A DNA stretch of 64,000 nucleotides. Source: Calliopsis andreniformis. Its lineage: Eukaryota > Arthropoda > Insecta > Hymenoptera > Andrenidae. The stretch covers positions 8,224,961 through 8,288,960 of the forward strand of contig NC_135071.1 in assembly GCF_051401765.1 (NCBI RefSeq), given 5' to 3'. The translations under genes and the position numbers were made by a program. The notes below the pieces were generated by a model. The model worked only from the letters and a program-made list of their open reading frames with translations, made no database searches and was not told the DNA's origin. This document shows positions 12,481 to 23,309 of this stretch, in pieces (the stretch's first letter is position 1; the number at the start of each line of letters is the position of its first letter).

Positions 12481-13868
12481 TGTGAAACGGCTGCTCTTTT
12501 GATACGAGTCGCAATCGATGAAAAATTAATTGCCCCCTCGGGGTCATAAAGAAACAAATCCTATTATACTTTTCTATCTGTTCCTTGTTTCTGTATTCCA
12601 CATTTCCTGTGTGTTCGTTCCATTTCGCTATTTGCTTTAATCTCGTAAAGTATAGTTTTCCCCGTTATGAAATGTGGCCAGGGTCTTGTAACAACGTTGT
12701 AATTAAGCGATAAAACGAGACTTTTTTGCCACACGAGGGGAGGAAAATTTGAATGCGAGACTGTAATTGTAAGATATTAACCGGAAATTTATTTCTAGCA
12801 GAAAAACTTATTATGGTTATGCAAAATCTCAAAATACACAAAAAATCGATAAAAATATACAACGATATTGTTACCTTGTTAAAAAAAGTCTGTTTACATA
12901 ATGAATGAAACACGATCAATTGAAACAAAATAATATTTGCCTAAAGAATTTATTTAACATAAATATTTCTTGTATATCCAAATTTTTTCCTAGCTGCGAA
13001 TACCCATAATAATTTATTTTGTCTCAATTTTCAAAACCTGTAACTAAAGAAAAAGCTCTGAGATATTAAGTAAGATGATCACTAGAACCGCGAAGACATG
13101 GTTGATCTATACTACTGAAACGCTAAGAAGGCGCAATGCATGAAAGCCAATATGCTTTTACAAATTTTCATTATAGATATTCTCATAAACTTTCTGAATT
13201 ACTATTATTATGAGAAGAAGCATGGAAAACGTGCACAAAATAAAAAGCAATTCTATCCTTTCTAATACCCCTAAAAAAAATCATTCCTTTTTTCAAGCAA
13301 ATTAATTATTTACCATTTTATCTTATCACATACTGAACAAACGTTTCGAAAATTCATTCCTTCCATCGACTATTATTCGAAAGTGGAATTCTATTATGAC
13401 GTTATTATCGCAATGTTGTTATTACATTATACCATGATACCAGTCTTGGAATAAATTGGTTTCTAGTTTGTCTAACACTGCTGTTATTACAACGTTGTTA
13501 TCGTTGTATTAGAGAAATACAAAATTAATGCACGAAAATAATAATCTACCATGGAGGCGCTACACGTAGCAGCCGTGGCATGAAATTGAATTTTCAAAGC
13601 TGCAATAATCATCTTCTAAAATTAAATGTAACAAAAGTGATTTTAATGCTACAGAATAATCACGATATTTACAATTTTTACTACAGACGTTATACATGTG
13701 TATGATAATAGCGTTAAAGAATGGAAAATAAATTCTATAACGCAATGGTATAAAACAAATAAATTACCGAGCATGTACAGTAACGAACTGATAATTATAA
13801 TTGTAAATTTTCATGAATCTTCTTAAATAAATCATATTTATAAGAAATTTCTTCCCTCCTAAAATTAA

Positions 13869-14088
13869 CCCTCCAGTTGATAGTCCAGCAGAAGTCGTAT
13901 CCATCTTTTTCTGTTGTGTTTTCACGATTCCGTGATTATTGGATGGTATTTAGTCTTTAAAATATTTAAAATCTCGAAATTTTTGTTTTTCTGTTTACAT
14001 GTATTTACATTAATATAAATCTTATAACAAATGAAGATACCCCGCGTTTTTGTACAGAAAATTGAAAAAATCACCCACGACTAGAGGG
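13869..14088. mobile_element. piggyBac-type MITE with TTAA target duplication
   Basis: TTAA at 13865-13868 and 14089-14092 bounds a 220-base noncoding element. Its ends CCCTCCAGTTG and CGACTAGAGGG are near-perfect inverted repeats (CCCTCTAGTCG when the right end is inverted). CCCT ends next to TTAA are common in piggyBac-type short elements. Confidence 0.75.
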
Positions 14089-15892
14089 TTAATGCTTAAA
14101 GATTTCTTTCAAATACCAATACTATATCCATCATGCAAATTCTTGCCATTAGAAGACAAACTATAGTTTTATAAGTTATTAGTTTCAATATTATTGCTTT
14201 AGTATGTTTCAATCCTAGTCAATTTTACGATATTTATTATTCCTATTAAGAGGCAGACCAAGACCAAAATTGCTGTTACGCTATCTTTATCGATCCTACA
14301 AAGGGCGATCAATTTCCTCAGCTACGTCCCTTAACTATCGGTACGCAGCTGCTGATATAATACTCAGTGGTAGCTCAACAGAGGAGCTGGAATTTACAAT
14401 GCAATTCGTGTTTATATCTCCGTGAGTAGACGTAATAATTGCACCATCATGCTTGAATAACGAGCAATCGGGATCGCGGAGGAACAAAGAGAAGAGCATA
14501 ACTGGATAATTTTAGTAGCCTTTCCGCGTAATACTCATGCACTGGGATCTGCCATCTGATTATTTCGTATTTCTGCGTTCATAAAATGTTATTAACCACG
14601 AACTACCCGATACATGTTTCTGATAACACTAAAACATTACAATCGACACATTGAGCGTTATCTAATAATGGACTATATGTGAATTAGTCTGCACTAAGCC
14701 GTTTAGTATTCTCATTATGCAACAAGGATTGCAAATTGAAATTTTACATTTTTATATTTTTATATTCTGCTGCTTTCCCCTGTAAAACTTCTTTGCCTTT
14801 CCCTTGAAATGTAAACGCTTTTGCTTTCAAGGTGAGTAATTATTTGAAGCGTACGATATTATTGTTTCTGTAAATATTATTAATAATATGGTAGAATACT
14901 AACTGAAGATACTAATTAAATTTTTAATATTCTACATGAAAAGTCTGCGGCTGTGAGGCAAAACGACCCACATCACATTTTCAAAAAATTCGAAGTTAGA
15001 GTTTGATTGAAGTATAGAATATAGACAGAATATAAAATTTGTATTTTGAGGAAAAAGAAAGGACACTAAAAGAAGTTTTACACTTAAAAATAAGGATGCA
15101 AGGAAACACAAGTCCATAAGACAGTATTGAGACTGAAAACTTTAAACGCCAATATCTCAAAAACAAAAATATTGTGACCTAGGTCAATTTCCTTTACAAC
15201 CACAGGAATAAATTGACAAATTGAAAAATTATATGAACTTCCTGTATATTACATTAATTACTTTTTAGGTATAATAGAATTTGAGTTATTGTACCACGCA
15301 ATAGTACGATAATATTGTCCTAATTAAAGGTTAAATTAACTGTCTTTTTAAACGTAACACCAGTTATTATGGTCCAACTCAGTTACTAGGAACAATTGAA
15401 TACACTCTCGGCTTGTTATCGTCTTAACTAAGTTCCCAGGACACGGTGCAGCGTTATTTATGATAATAACCTTATCACACGTAACGCGCGCCATTTCCGT
15501 CGCAGCGTCATATACAAATTAAGCTATACAGCCTCGCATAAGTATACCAGCCCCGACGCATCCATTGTTCTTAGAGTAAAAGTTCATTTCGCAAGATTAA
15601 AACGTTCGTGCCGTCTTCCTTCGACCAACTTTTCGCTCGAAAGCGTCACACTTCCCGCGGACAAAGCTACGGATGTAAACAGATTAAAAGAAGCAACCGA
15701 AGGATCTCTTGAGGGCCGAAGTACTGCAACATTTGCTCAAACAATTTCTGGCTTAAGTCAAGCAAATGTTTATTGTGTTAAACCAAGCTTGAAAGAGTTT
15801 TATACATTAATACAGGATCGCGGGAATGCTGGTTATGGTTGTGACTTTTAGATCGAAGTACAGGTGAAAGAGATATCCTTATGAGGTAAATA

Positions 15893-16086
15893 TCCCAGTA
15901 GCCGACCATATCCTGGTACGTAAATACTAAAGGTTAATTTTATTTAATTTTTAGCTCAAATTCTAATGTACCTAATAAAAAACAAAAATAGTATCTTAAA
16001 ACAGCATATAGAGATACTGGGACGCAATTCAAGTGTCAGGACATACATTTTTTGGTTGTTCATTTGCTAGGACATTTAACTTCTTA
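15893..16086 (+). repeat. Dispersed repeat, copy 1 of 3
   Basis: It begins CCCAGTAGCCGACCAT. It continues with GGTTAATTTTATTTAATTTT, a GATACTGGGACG block and GCTAGGACATTTAACTTCTT. The same order of blocks appears at 40801-40992 in the same orientation and at 49862-50048 in reverse. It is about 190 bases, noncoding, and has no clear terminal repeats. Several GGGACA/AGGACA words recur at its right half. Confidence 0.65.
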
Positions 16087-16154
16087 AGCACGTGAGTAGT
16101 GGAATACTTATCTTACTTGTTCTTAGTTCCATAAGGTGGGAGATTTGCAATGTT

Positions 16155-16660
16155 CATATTTTTAGAAATTGGAAGATTTTCAAAAAATATAAGGGTTTCA
16201 ATATTCTCGATATTTATAAGACAACTAAGATATCCCATCTATAATTTTTAAGACTTCTGACGTTAATAAGATTTCGAAGATTTTCTAGATTTTTAAGCAT
16301 TTCAAAATTACAAAATTTTCAACACATTCAAAAATTACAAGATCTTAAAAATTCTCAAGATTACTACGTTTTCTTAGATTTTATACACTTTTAAAGTGTA
16401 TAAAACTTTTATACACTTTTAAAAATTTTCAAAGACTTCAAGGTTCTCAAGATTATTAAGAACTCTAAAAAACTCTATACTATGTTATATAACAAAGTTA
16501 TGTAACTTTTCCGACATATGTATGTAAGAGACATATGTATAACATCTCTCTTTGCTGTTTTCTAAAATGTTATATTACAAAGGTGCAACTCTGTCATAGA
16601 ATATGTAGTATAAATCCAGCTTAAGATTTGTAAGATTTTCAAATTTCCCATCTTTTCCAT
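16155..16660. repeat. Low-complexity AT tract with short degenerate words
   Basis: Dozens of words such as AAGATTTTC, TTCAAAATT, ACACTTTTAAA and TTCTCAAGATT recur at roughly 10-base spacing. ATACACTTTTAAA occurs in direct and inverse orientation near 16383-16433. No coding or transposon-end signal was seen. Confidence 0.55.
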
Positions 16661-16927
16661 CTTTCCACCTCTTTTCATTGAATTTCGAAATTCATAATTA
16701 TTTGAAAAGTATTATTATACCATACATTTCGTTTTTCATTTCAGTTCTGTAGAACTTATGTCACCATATTAACATAATAATCTGATGACAAATAAGTGTT
16801 CTTGAAGTACGTATAAATAAACACTTTCTATCAAAATTGATATTCCTTAATGAATTAAACAAAAACGTCAATTACGCCCATTCACATTGAAATACAAGAG
16901 TACTGAAATCATTCATAAAAACATTAA

Positions 16928-17092
16928 CCCCTTCACAACCTACCAAAAAAGTATAAGTTTCACAGACTTATTTAATCCAATTCAATTCATTGCTGAATTC
17001 TCGTGAATTCAGCAAGAATTGAATGCAAATATTGTAAAAATTCATCATTCAAACTGTTCTAACCCAATATGGGCCATAAATCTATGAACGTG
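16928..17092. mobile_element. Possible decayed piggyBac-type MITE
   Basis: TTAA at 16924-16927 and 17093-17096 flanks 165 bases whose ends (CCCCTTCACA and its partner TGAACGTG) are only partly complementary. It resembles the firmer examples in this window but the end match is weak. Confidence 0.3.
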
Positions 17093-17269
17093 TTAACAAC
17101 CAATCAAAACAAACTTCATCACACACAAACCCTCATTTTAGGGAAAACTGTCGAACTACCAAGTAACGCCAAACTTTGAACGAAAAGTACACGTATGTTT
17201 GTTTTCCCATCTACACCAAGGAACCCTAAATAACACTCGTTATAGACAAGCTAATAACTAAGACTAATG

Positions 17270-19800
17270 ACTAAATAAACAAAGTCTGTAGAAGTGTCCA
17301 CAACCCCAAGTAAATCTTAATCCTGCGAAAACGAGGCGCAGGTTGCATTTCGACATATAGCGTCCATCGGCCGACCCTAATTCGAGAGCACACAGAGGAT
17401 CGACTGAAGGCAGAAGCATGGAAAACGAGGGAAGTTTCGTCAGCAACCCCGGGAGAATGTAGCCTACAAAGCGGCAGAGTGAGGGACGGGAAGGGGGTGG
17501 AGAAAGAGAAGCAAGCGGAAGAGAGCTGCACCTGGAGGGCAGGAAATTACGTCTCCGGACATCCGTTCGTTCGGCTTCAGAGCTCGCGCAACACAGGACT
17601 TGAGAGAAGCTGCCAGCTCCTTCACAGATGGAGGAAAAGCGCCACGGAAGGGTAGGAAGTACGAATATAGAGAAAGAGAAATCGCACAGAAGAGCCTCGG
17701 CTAGTCCCTGACCGAGAAGGGGACGGGACGGTTCTAGAAGAATAGCGTCGGTGTACCAGAAATCAAGATTCAAAATGTCATTCAAATCTGCCTTCACTTC
17801 GCGCCAACACCAACTATGATCAATGGAAGGTCCTTCGTTTCGAAATTGAATTATTTTTAAAGAAAACTAGTATTGACAAAGATAAGAGGTTGGAGGTACA
17901 TTGATAGAATCGAAAATTCTTATCCAATAGAATTTCTATAGTTACAATCTTGTCCCTTGTATTTTGTAAACATATAACGATGCTAGTAACTAGAAATTAT
18001 TGCTGTTTAGAGATAAACGACATGTTTAGCAAAGCAATAATATTGTTTCTAGCATTATCAATTATTTATGATGTAACTGCAATTCACATTTTATACGTAT
18101 CTAGAGAAGGATTGATTAACAATGGATAAAAGATTATTCAGATATGGGTGGAAGGTTCCAAGCCTACAACATGAAAAACATTACAATTGACCTACTTCCT
18201 TTACATAATAAATTCCCAATCATTTATTGTTCGATACGCATTTGAATTTGACGTTACAAATTCTCATTAAAAGAGGTTAGTCCATGATAGTGAAAACTGC
18301 TAGTAAAGCTGATAGAGACATGATAAAGGGTCCTATATTTCAGTTGAGTAGCTAAAACTGAAATATGGAATAGATACTAATACTGGGGCAGAAAGCTCTT
18401 GGTAAGAACTACCAAAGAGGAAAAAAATATAACCATCAACTCAACTTAATTTAACATTCAAAGATTTATGTTTCTCTATAGATGGCTATAGAGAAAACTC
18501 ATTTTAACTGATGGGACCAAGACCAGAAGCAAGGTCTTATATTTGAATCAACTAGCTGACACTAAAAATCTGGTAGAAGCTGAGTGAAACTAAATTAGTT
18601 CTCCTTGATAGTCTTGATACTGAGGCCGTAAATCTTTGTAGAGCTACTAAAGCAAATGAAGAGCAAACTTAACATATTAACATAATCACCAAAAAATTGG
18701 TAACCCAGATGCGTTACTTTCCCCGACAATCAGTGGTTAGTTTGCATTTCTGCAGCTCTAATGGCACCAATGCCGCATGTACAGAAACTACCATATCAAA
18801 TTTCATGGAATTCCTATAATCCAGATCAGAGATATACAGCTAAATACACACAGGAACACTCACACACGCGCGGAATTTAGTCACCGGTTGTTTTACTTTT
18901 TTGGACTCAGGGGACCTCAAAATGTGGAGAAATACAAAAAACTGAGGGGGAATTTGACCCATTACAATACTTTCCCTCTATTATTATAATACAACAGTCG
19001 AAAAAGTAAAAATTCAAAGATTCAAACTCAAAAATTATTGACATATTCGCATCAACTTGAATTTGCTAGATAGAATTCCAAACAGAGTCTCGAGACGAAC
19101 GATAGTCAAGTTCGCTGCTGACAAGTAGGGACGCAAACGGAATGTTTACATGCATCTCAACTCACAGACGGAGTCAAAGAAAACTTCATTAGCTTTGAGC
19201 ACTTACCCCCACCCACGTCCCCTGAAACTACCCTGCTGTGAATTAGTTTCAAGACACACTCCACCCACTTGCTACGCAAAATTCACTCCCACGTACAGTC
19301 GGCCCACCATTCTCGGCGAAATCTTGATCTGGCTCGCATGAACTCGCACTCTGCTTGGAAGGTGATTATGATGATCTATCAGGGACATCCTGCATCGCCT
19401 TTAACCTAATTTGAGTCTCGTTTCGCATCAGGTGACATAAGCCTGCGTAACATCACGCTCGATTTTCGCTGCTGCTCTATGGAAGCCACTAACAAGAGAA
19501 GGAGGGGGGAGTAAAAAGCAGGGTAATAGGTTCCTTTTGAAATACATTCTCCGGTGATGCGGCACATACATCTTCTCGCAGTAATCAGCACCCTTCGGTT
19601 TAAAAGCAACGAAGGTAGGTAATATCCTGAGGCCATAGACAGGGATGCGAAAACCAACCCCCCCTACCCTTTCCTCAACCTTCCACGGTTACAGTTACCC
19701 CCTTCAAGCCTCGAACCACCGATTCAGTGGGTTCACATGTTTAGGTCGCGCTACTTTCTACCTGCTACCAAAAGATCGAGCACGAACTCTGACCTAGTGC
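17270..19800. other. Intronic DNA with two GC-richer patches (17270-17800 and 19100-19800)
   Basis: The 17264-17797 patch is open on the minus strand for 177 codons. The translation is rich in S, L, P and F, and the plus strand is purine-biased here, a composition that removes stop codons by chance. No family motif was seen. The 19100-19800 patch has shorter frames of the same kind. No gene is called. Confidence 0.35.
18320..18650. repeat. Imperfect tandem duplication of about 205 bases
   Basis: AAGGGTCCTATATTT near 18326 and AAGGTCTTATATTT near 18532 each start a similar series of words (AGTAGCTAAAACTGAAAT against ACTAGCTGACACTAAAAAT, then GATACTAATACTGGGGC against GATACTGAGGCC). Copies are strongly diverged. 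No coding signal was seen. Confidence 0.4.
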
Positions 19801-22181
19801 AAAGGACAGGCAGTTGAATGGGAAATTTAAAAATTTGAATATTTTCAGAAAACAAAACGTGCAAAAGAATTCTAGCTATTAGATACTGATGATTTATTGT
19901 ACATTTGCTGTTATTCAATGTTTCAATTATTAGAAAGGTTCCGAGTGTAAGAGTACACTAGAATAGAGAGTAATATTTAACCATTCCAATACAATGCCGG
20001 AGTCACTGGTAACTCGCCAGTGTGAGTCAGAAATGACTCCAGCTTCGGACGGTGCTTAACTGTTTGGAGTTAAGTGTGTTAAAAACTGTCCCACCTTTTG
20101 CTTAGCTTTTTATGCGTGGCAGGATATATTTTAACCTATCTCGAAAAGTTGAAGTTACTCGTAGTCATACAGTTTAATATTTAATATTTTATTTAAAGAG
20201 TTTCATTTAGTTGGTAATACTATGAACCATTTGTAAATATATAAATAAGTAAAAACAAAAATATCTACAAGTCAAAACGCATTAGTAAGTTGTTGACAAC
20301 TGGGATTTTTATTTTCTTTAAAATCGTGTGCCTCAAAGAGTTAAACGATTGAAAAGCAGTTTAACGAAATTTCGAAAATTAGGCATGAAAGACACATTTA
20401 ATTTCGAATTTGAGCTTAAGTCAATTCATCGAAATTCTACTATATAGGCGACAACTTAAAAAGAATTAGTACTTGTGTCAGAAAAGAGAATGCTAAAGTG
20501 AAGATAAATAAAAGCAAAAATCACTGATCACTACTAGTATCCAAACAATGTAATTTATATAAAACACCATTCTGTTCTCAGTGCTGTCCGTCGTTCCAAG
20601 TATTCCGTCTGTATCTCAAAGTAATAACCAGAAGCGAGCAAATCTCGAAGATTCTCGAGATTGTAGGAGACGAAATTGAACAGGAGAATGGTGGAGTGAG
20701 AATCGAGGTGAAATTAACTCAGTACCTCTCGAGAATGACCGATTCGATTAGACTTTGTCGAAGGACGACGACTTCGGGAACACCTGTGGTTCGACGTTCT
20801 TTCATGATTCGAACGAGGGAACAAAGCCATTGCTGGAACACGATGGTCGATTGGGTACGTCATTTTAGAAACTCTTTTTTACTTTACCATATCACGTACT
20901 ATATAGTGGCTGAATAATTTCATTGATGAAAGAAGGTATAAATTAAGAAATTTCAAGATATCCAACTTTTTAATTTGTTGTAAGTTAAGCTTATTAAACT
21001 AGTCTATTATAAAGTATTACTACCGAAGAAATTTTATTCCGTGAAACCACTTCAAATTTCCTACAACTGAATCGCAGAACTTGCTTCTGAAACTGTTTCC
21101 TCCTTTACGATCAACCATACTTTTTCCAATATAAATTATTATTTAATGTCCAATATCTATCACCTAAATAGGTTGTACATATCACAAAATTAGTACATTC
21201 TTATCCTCCATTATACTTCAAAATTTAATTTCTCAAACGATAAAAGGCACTGGAACAATGAGCAAAATTAAGTGACTACTGAGATAGATACATATGTATA
21301 GTACTACTCCCTCATTGTAAGATCATTACTACAATCAGTGTAGCTTGACAAATAGTATTTAGCCTGAACAACAATTCATAAACTAATGTTTAATTGAAAT
21401 TATGATAGTTCTGAATCTAGCACGTAAATAATACTCAAGAACTAAAATTTTTCAATTATATTATTGTTGTTTTATGTTAACTAGGAATACCTTTAATTTA
21501 TAAATTAAGAAGTTACAGTTCTAGAAAGTTAAGTGTACAGTTTGACCCCATCTTCCCCTACTACATTTGACTCAAAACTTGACTAATACCAAAATGAACA
21601 GTCATGATTCTGAATTAATCTCAAAGAACATGTCCTATGATACTAAGTATATAAATTCAGTGCATTCTTAAAGAATATTCAACTTTTATTTACGAAGTCA
21701 GACAACCTTCATATTAGCACATTGAACTAACTGTAAGTCATGTAAAATTCTAGAAATACAAGTGGCATTTGTTGAAAATTCTCATAAGACGTTCAAATAT
21801 TTCAATTAAAACATAAAAAATAGTACATCTAAAGACACTGAATTAATTTACACATCTAATATAAACTCGTCAATGAACAGCCTCAACTTCACCTTACCAA
21901 AATACTTTAATAACTTTGAAAGATAATCTCATTCTCCGAGATTTTTCAACAATAACGTTCTGTTAATTGTCAAGACGTTGTCAAAAGAATGAGAGTCTTG
22001 ATCCAGCGTCTATACGACAGACACGAGCCATTCTTAATTGTCAGCCGGTTTAGGGTGAGGCCCTTTATCGTTCTTATCTCGGCGGCGTTCATCTCGGACG
22101 GTTAAATTCTACCGACAGAAGCATTCAGAGGGCGACGCTACCGAGCACAAAAGCGTCACATTGAAAACGCAAGGTACTCAC
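19800..22181. other. AT-rich intronic DNA, nothing further recognised
   Basis: There is a small hairpin CACTGG-CCAGTG at about 20005. Otherwise only AT-rich sequence and short frames without motifs are present up to the mib1 donor. Confidence 0.4.
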
Positions 22182-22333
22182 CTTGGGTTGCCACGGAGAG
22201 CGGCATGGTGCAGAGCGTTGAAGCCATTGTTGTTCGTCAGGGTGATGTCTGCGGCATGGTCCAACAACAGAGCCAATATGTCGTCCCGCTTCTTGGAGAT
22301 CGCGTCGTGGAGGGGAGTGTCACCCTCCGAGTC
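22182..22333 (-). CDS. mib1: Internal exon of mind bomb 1 (E3 ubiquitin ligase), ankyrin-repeat region
   Basis: Read on the minus strand this 152-base exon is open in one frame for 50 codons plus two bases. It translates to an ankyrin stretch starting [18 protein letters not shown] and continuing through a [18 protein letters not shown] segment. The repeat signature G-x-TPLH is at residues 4-9, and the next repeat's [10 protein letters not shown] is at about residues 36-45. These segments match the Mind bomb 1 ankyrin domain as I know it from fly and vertebrates, rather than Mib2, which differs in the SKKRDD and [18 protein letters not shown] stretches. Splice sites are canonical: AG acceptor at 22334-22335 and a GTGAGT donor at 22176-22181. 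The exon enters in phase 0 and leaves in phase 2. Mib1 ubiquitylates Delta/Serrate-type Notch ligands in the signal-sending cell and promotes their endocytosis. Its MIB/HERC2, ZZ and RING regions were not found in this window, so the flanking introns are very long or extend beyond it. Confidence 0.93.
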
Positions 22334-22442
22334 CTGGAATCAACAGCATTACCTTGTTAACACTTAATTACTGACACAGAATTTTTGAACTTTAATAAAT
22401 AAGTATTAAATACTTATAAAATTATTATAATAGTAACTGTTA

Positions 22443-23304
22443 TACAGGGTATTCGATTACAGGTCAGAACAAATTTAAGGGGTAATTGTAGATATCAAAA
22501 TTAGACGAAAATGAGGGACTACAAAGCTGCACTTGAGTTTCTCTTTATTATACTTATAGGTATTAGAAATTGGTGTTCAGATTTCTGCCTGACATTCGGC
22601 AAATCAAATGGTATCATTGTCGGCCCAAAACTCAGGCCATGGACAAGAGTGATTTCATAGGGACTGTCTGGATCGAGGATTGTTGAATCTCACTGCAGCA
22701 TTGTGAGACATGTGCCCCCTTGCATCACTATATTACATCACAGTATTAATGCGGCTCTGTTAGCAAATAAAAATCTTCTTGAATATTGTCTCTGTCGACC
22801 GAAAACGTACTGATACTAGTCAGAATTCTTACTGCGTTGCAATACCATAAACGACCCTAGATTTCCCGTGTCATAAACTACCTGGTCGCATCGAACATTT
22901 TGTAGGAAATCCAGGAAACAGTTCTACCGTTGCTGTTTCTTTATAATCAAATAAGCTGTGGATTCTTATACATTGATATCTCAATAAATATTGTTTCTTA
23001 ATAGATAGAAACATTTGTTTCATTTGGACACTAGGTATACAGAGTAGAAAGAAGCAAGGCGTGTCCTTTTGGGCTCTTGAATCCTTCACCAATCTCAGTG
23101 GAAAAGTCAGTCGGGGCAATGGAAGCCATCTGCGTGAAACGACTGCGTTCTCTCAGTGAACGCAGTATAATTATAATACTCGTCACTTTCTTTACACGTT
23201 TATAATTAATAAATGTAATGTTATTATTCTTCATTTTCGTCTTATTTTAACGTCTAAAAGCACTCCTTAAAATTTCTCTTACTTATAATCGAATACATAG
23301 TATG
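22443..23304. mobile_element. MITE of the TACAGGG / ATTCGA family, long copy
   Basis: The left end TACAGGGTATTCGATTACAG runs into TTTAAGGGGTAATTGTAGA and AAATTAGACGAAAATGAGG. The right end carries the inverse: TCATTTTCGTCTTATTTT, then CACTCCTTAAAATTT and ATAATCGAATACA. Terminal inverted repeats are about 75 bases with substitutions. The element starts only about 110 bases upstream of the mib1 exon acceptor. The interior is noncoding and includes CTCTCAGTGAACGCAG repeats near 23152. Confidence 0.7.
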
Positions 23305-23309
23305 GAAAT

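Larger units (their letters stand above)
1..22181 (-). other. Presumed intron of mib1 downstream of the exon (continues beyond the window start)
   Basis: It starts at the GTGAGT donor next to the mib1 exon. I looked for the expected following ankyrin exons on the minus strand and did not recognise any, so the acceptor is probably outside the window. The stretch is AT-rich and filled with decayed transposons, low-complexity tracts and scattered GC-richer islands. An unrecognised nested gene cannot be excluded. Confidence 0.6.

Noticed and set aside
17264..17797. Minus frame of 177 codons, the longest in the window
   Set aside because: The plus strand is purine-biased across it, which depletes stops on the minus strand. 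The product is S/L/P/F-rich with no motif, and a second minus frame is open inside it.
20005..20023. CACTGG-CCAGTG hairpin as a possible regulatory stem
   Set aside because: A six-base stem is common by chance and there is no T-tract or RNA context.
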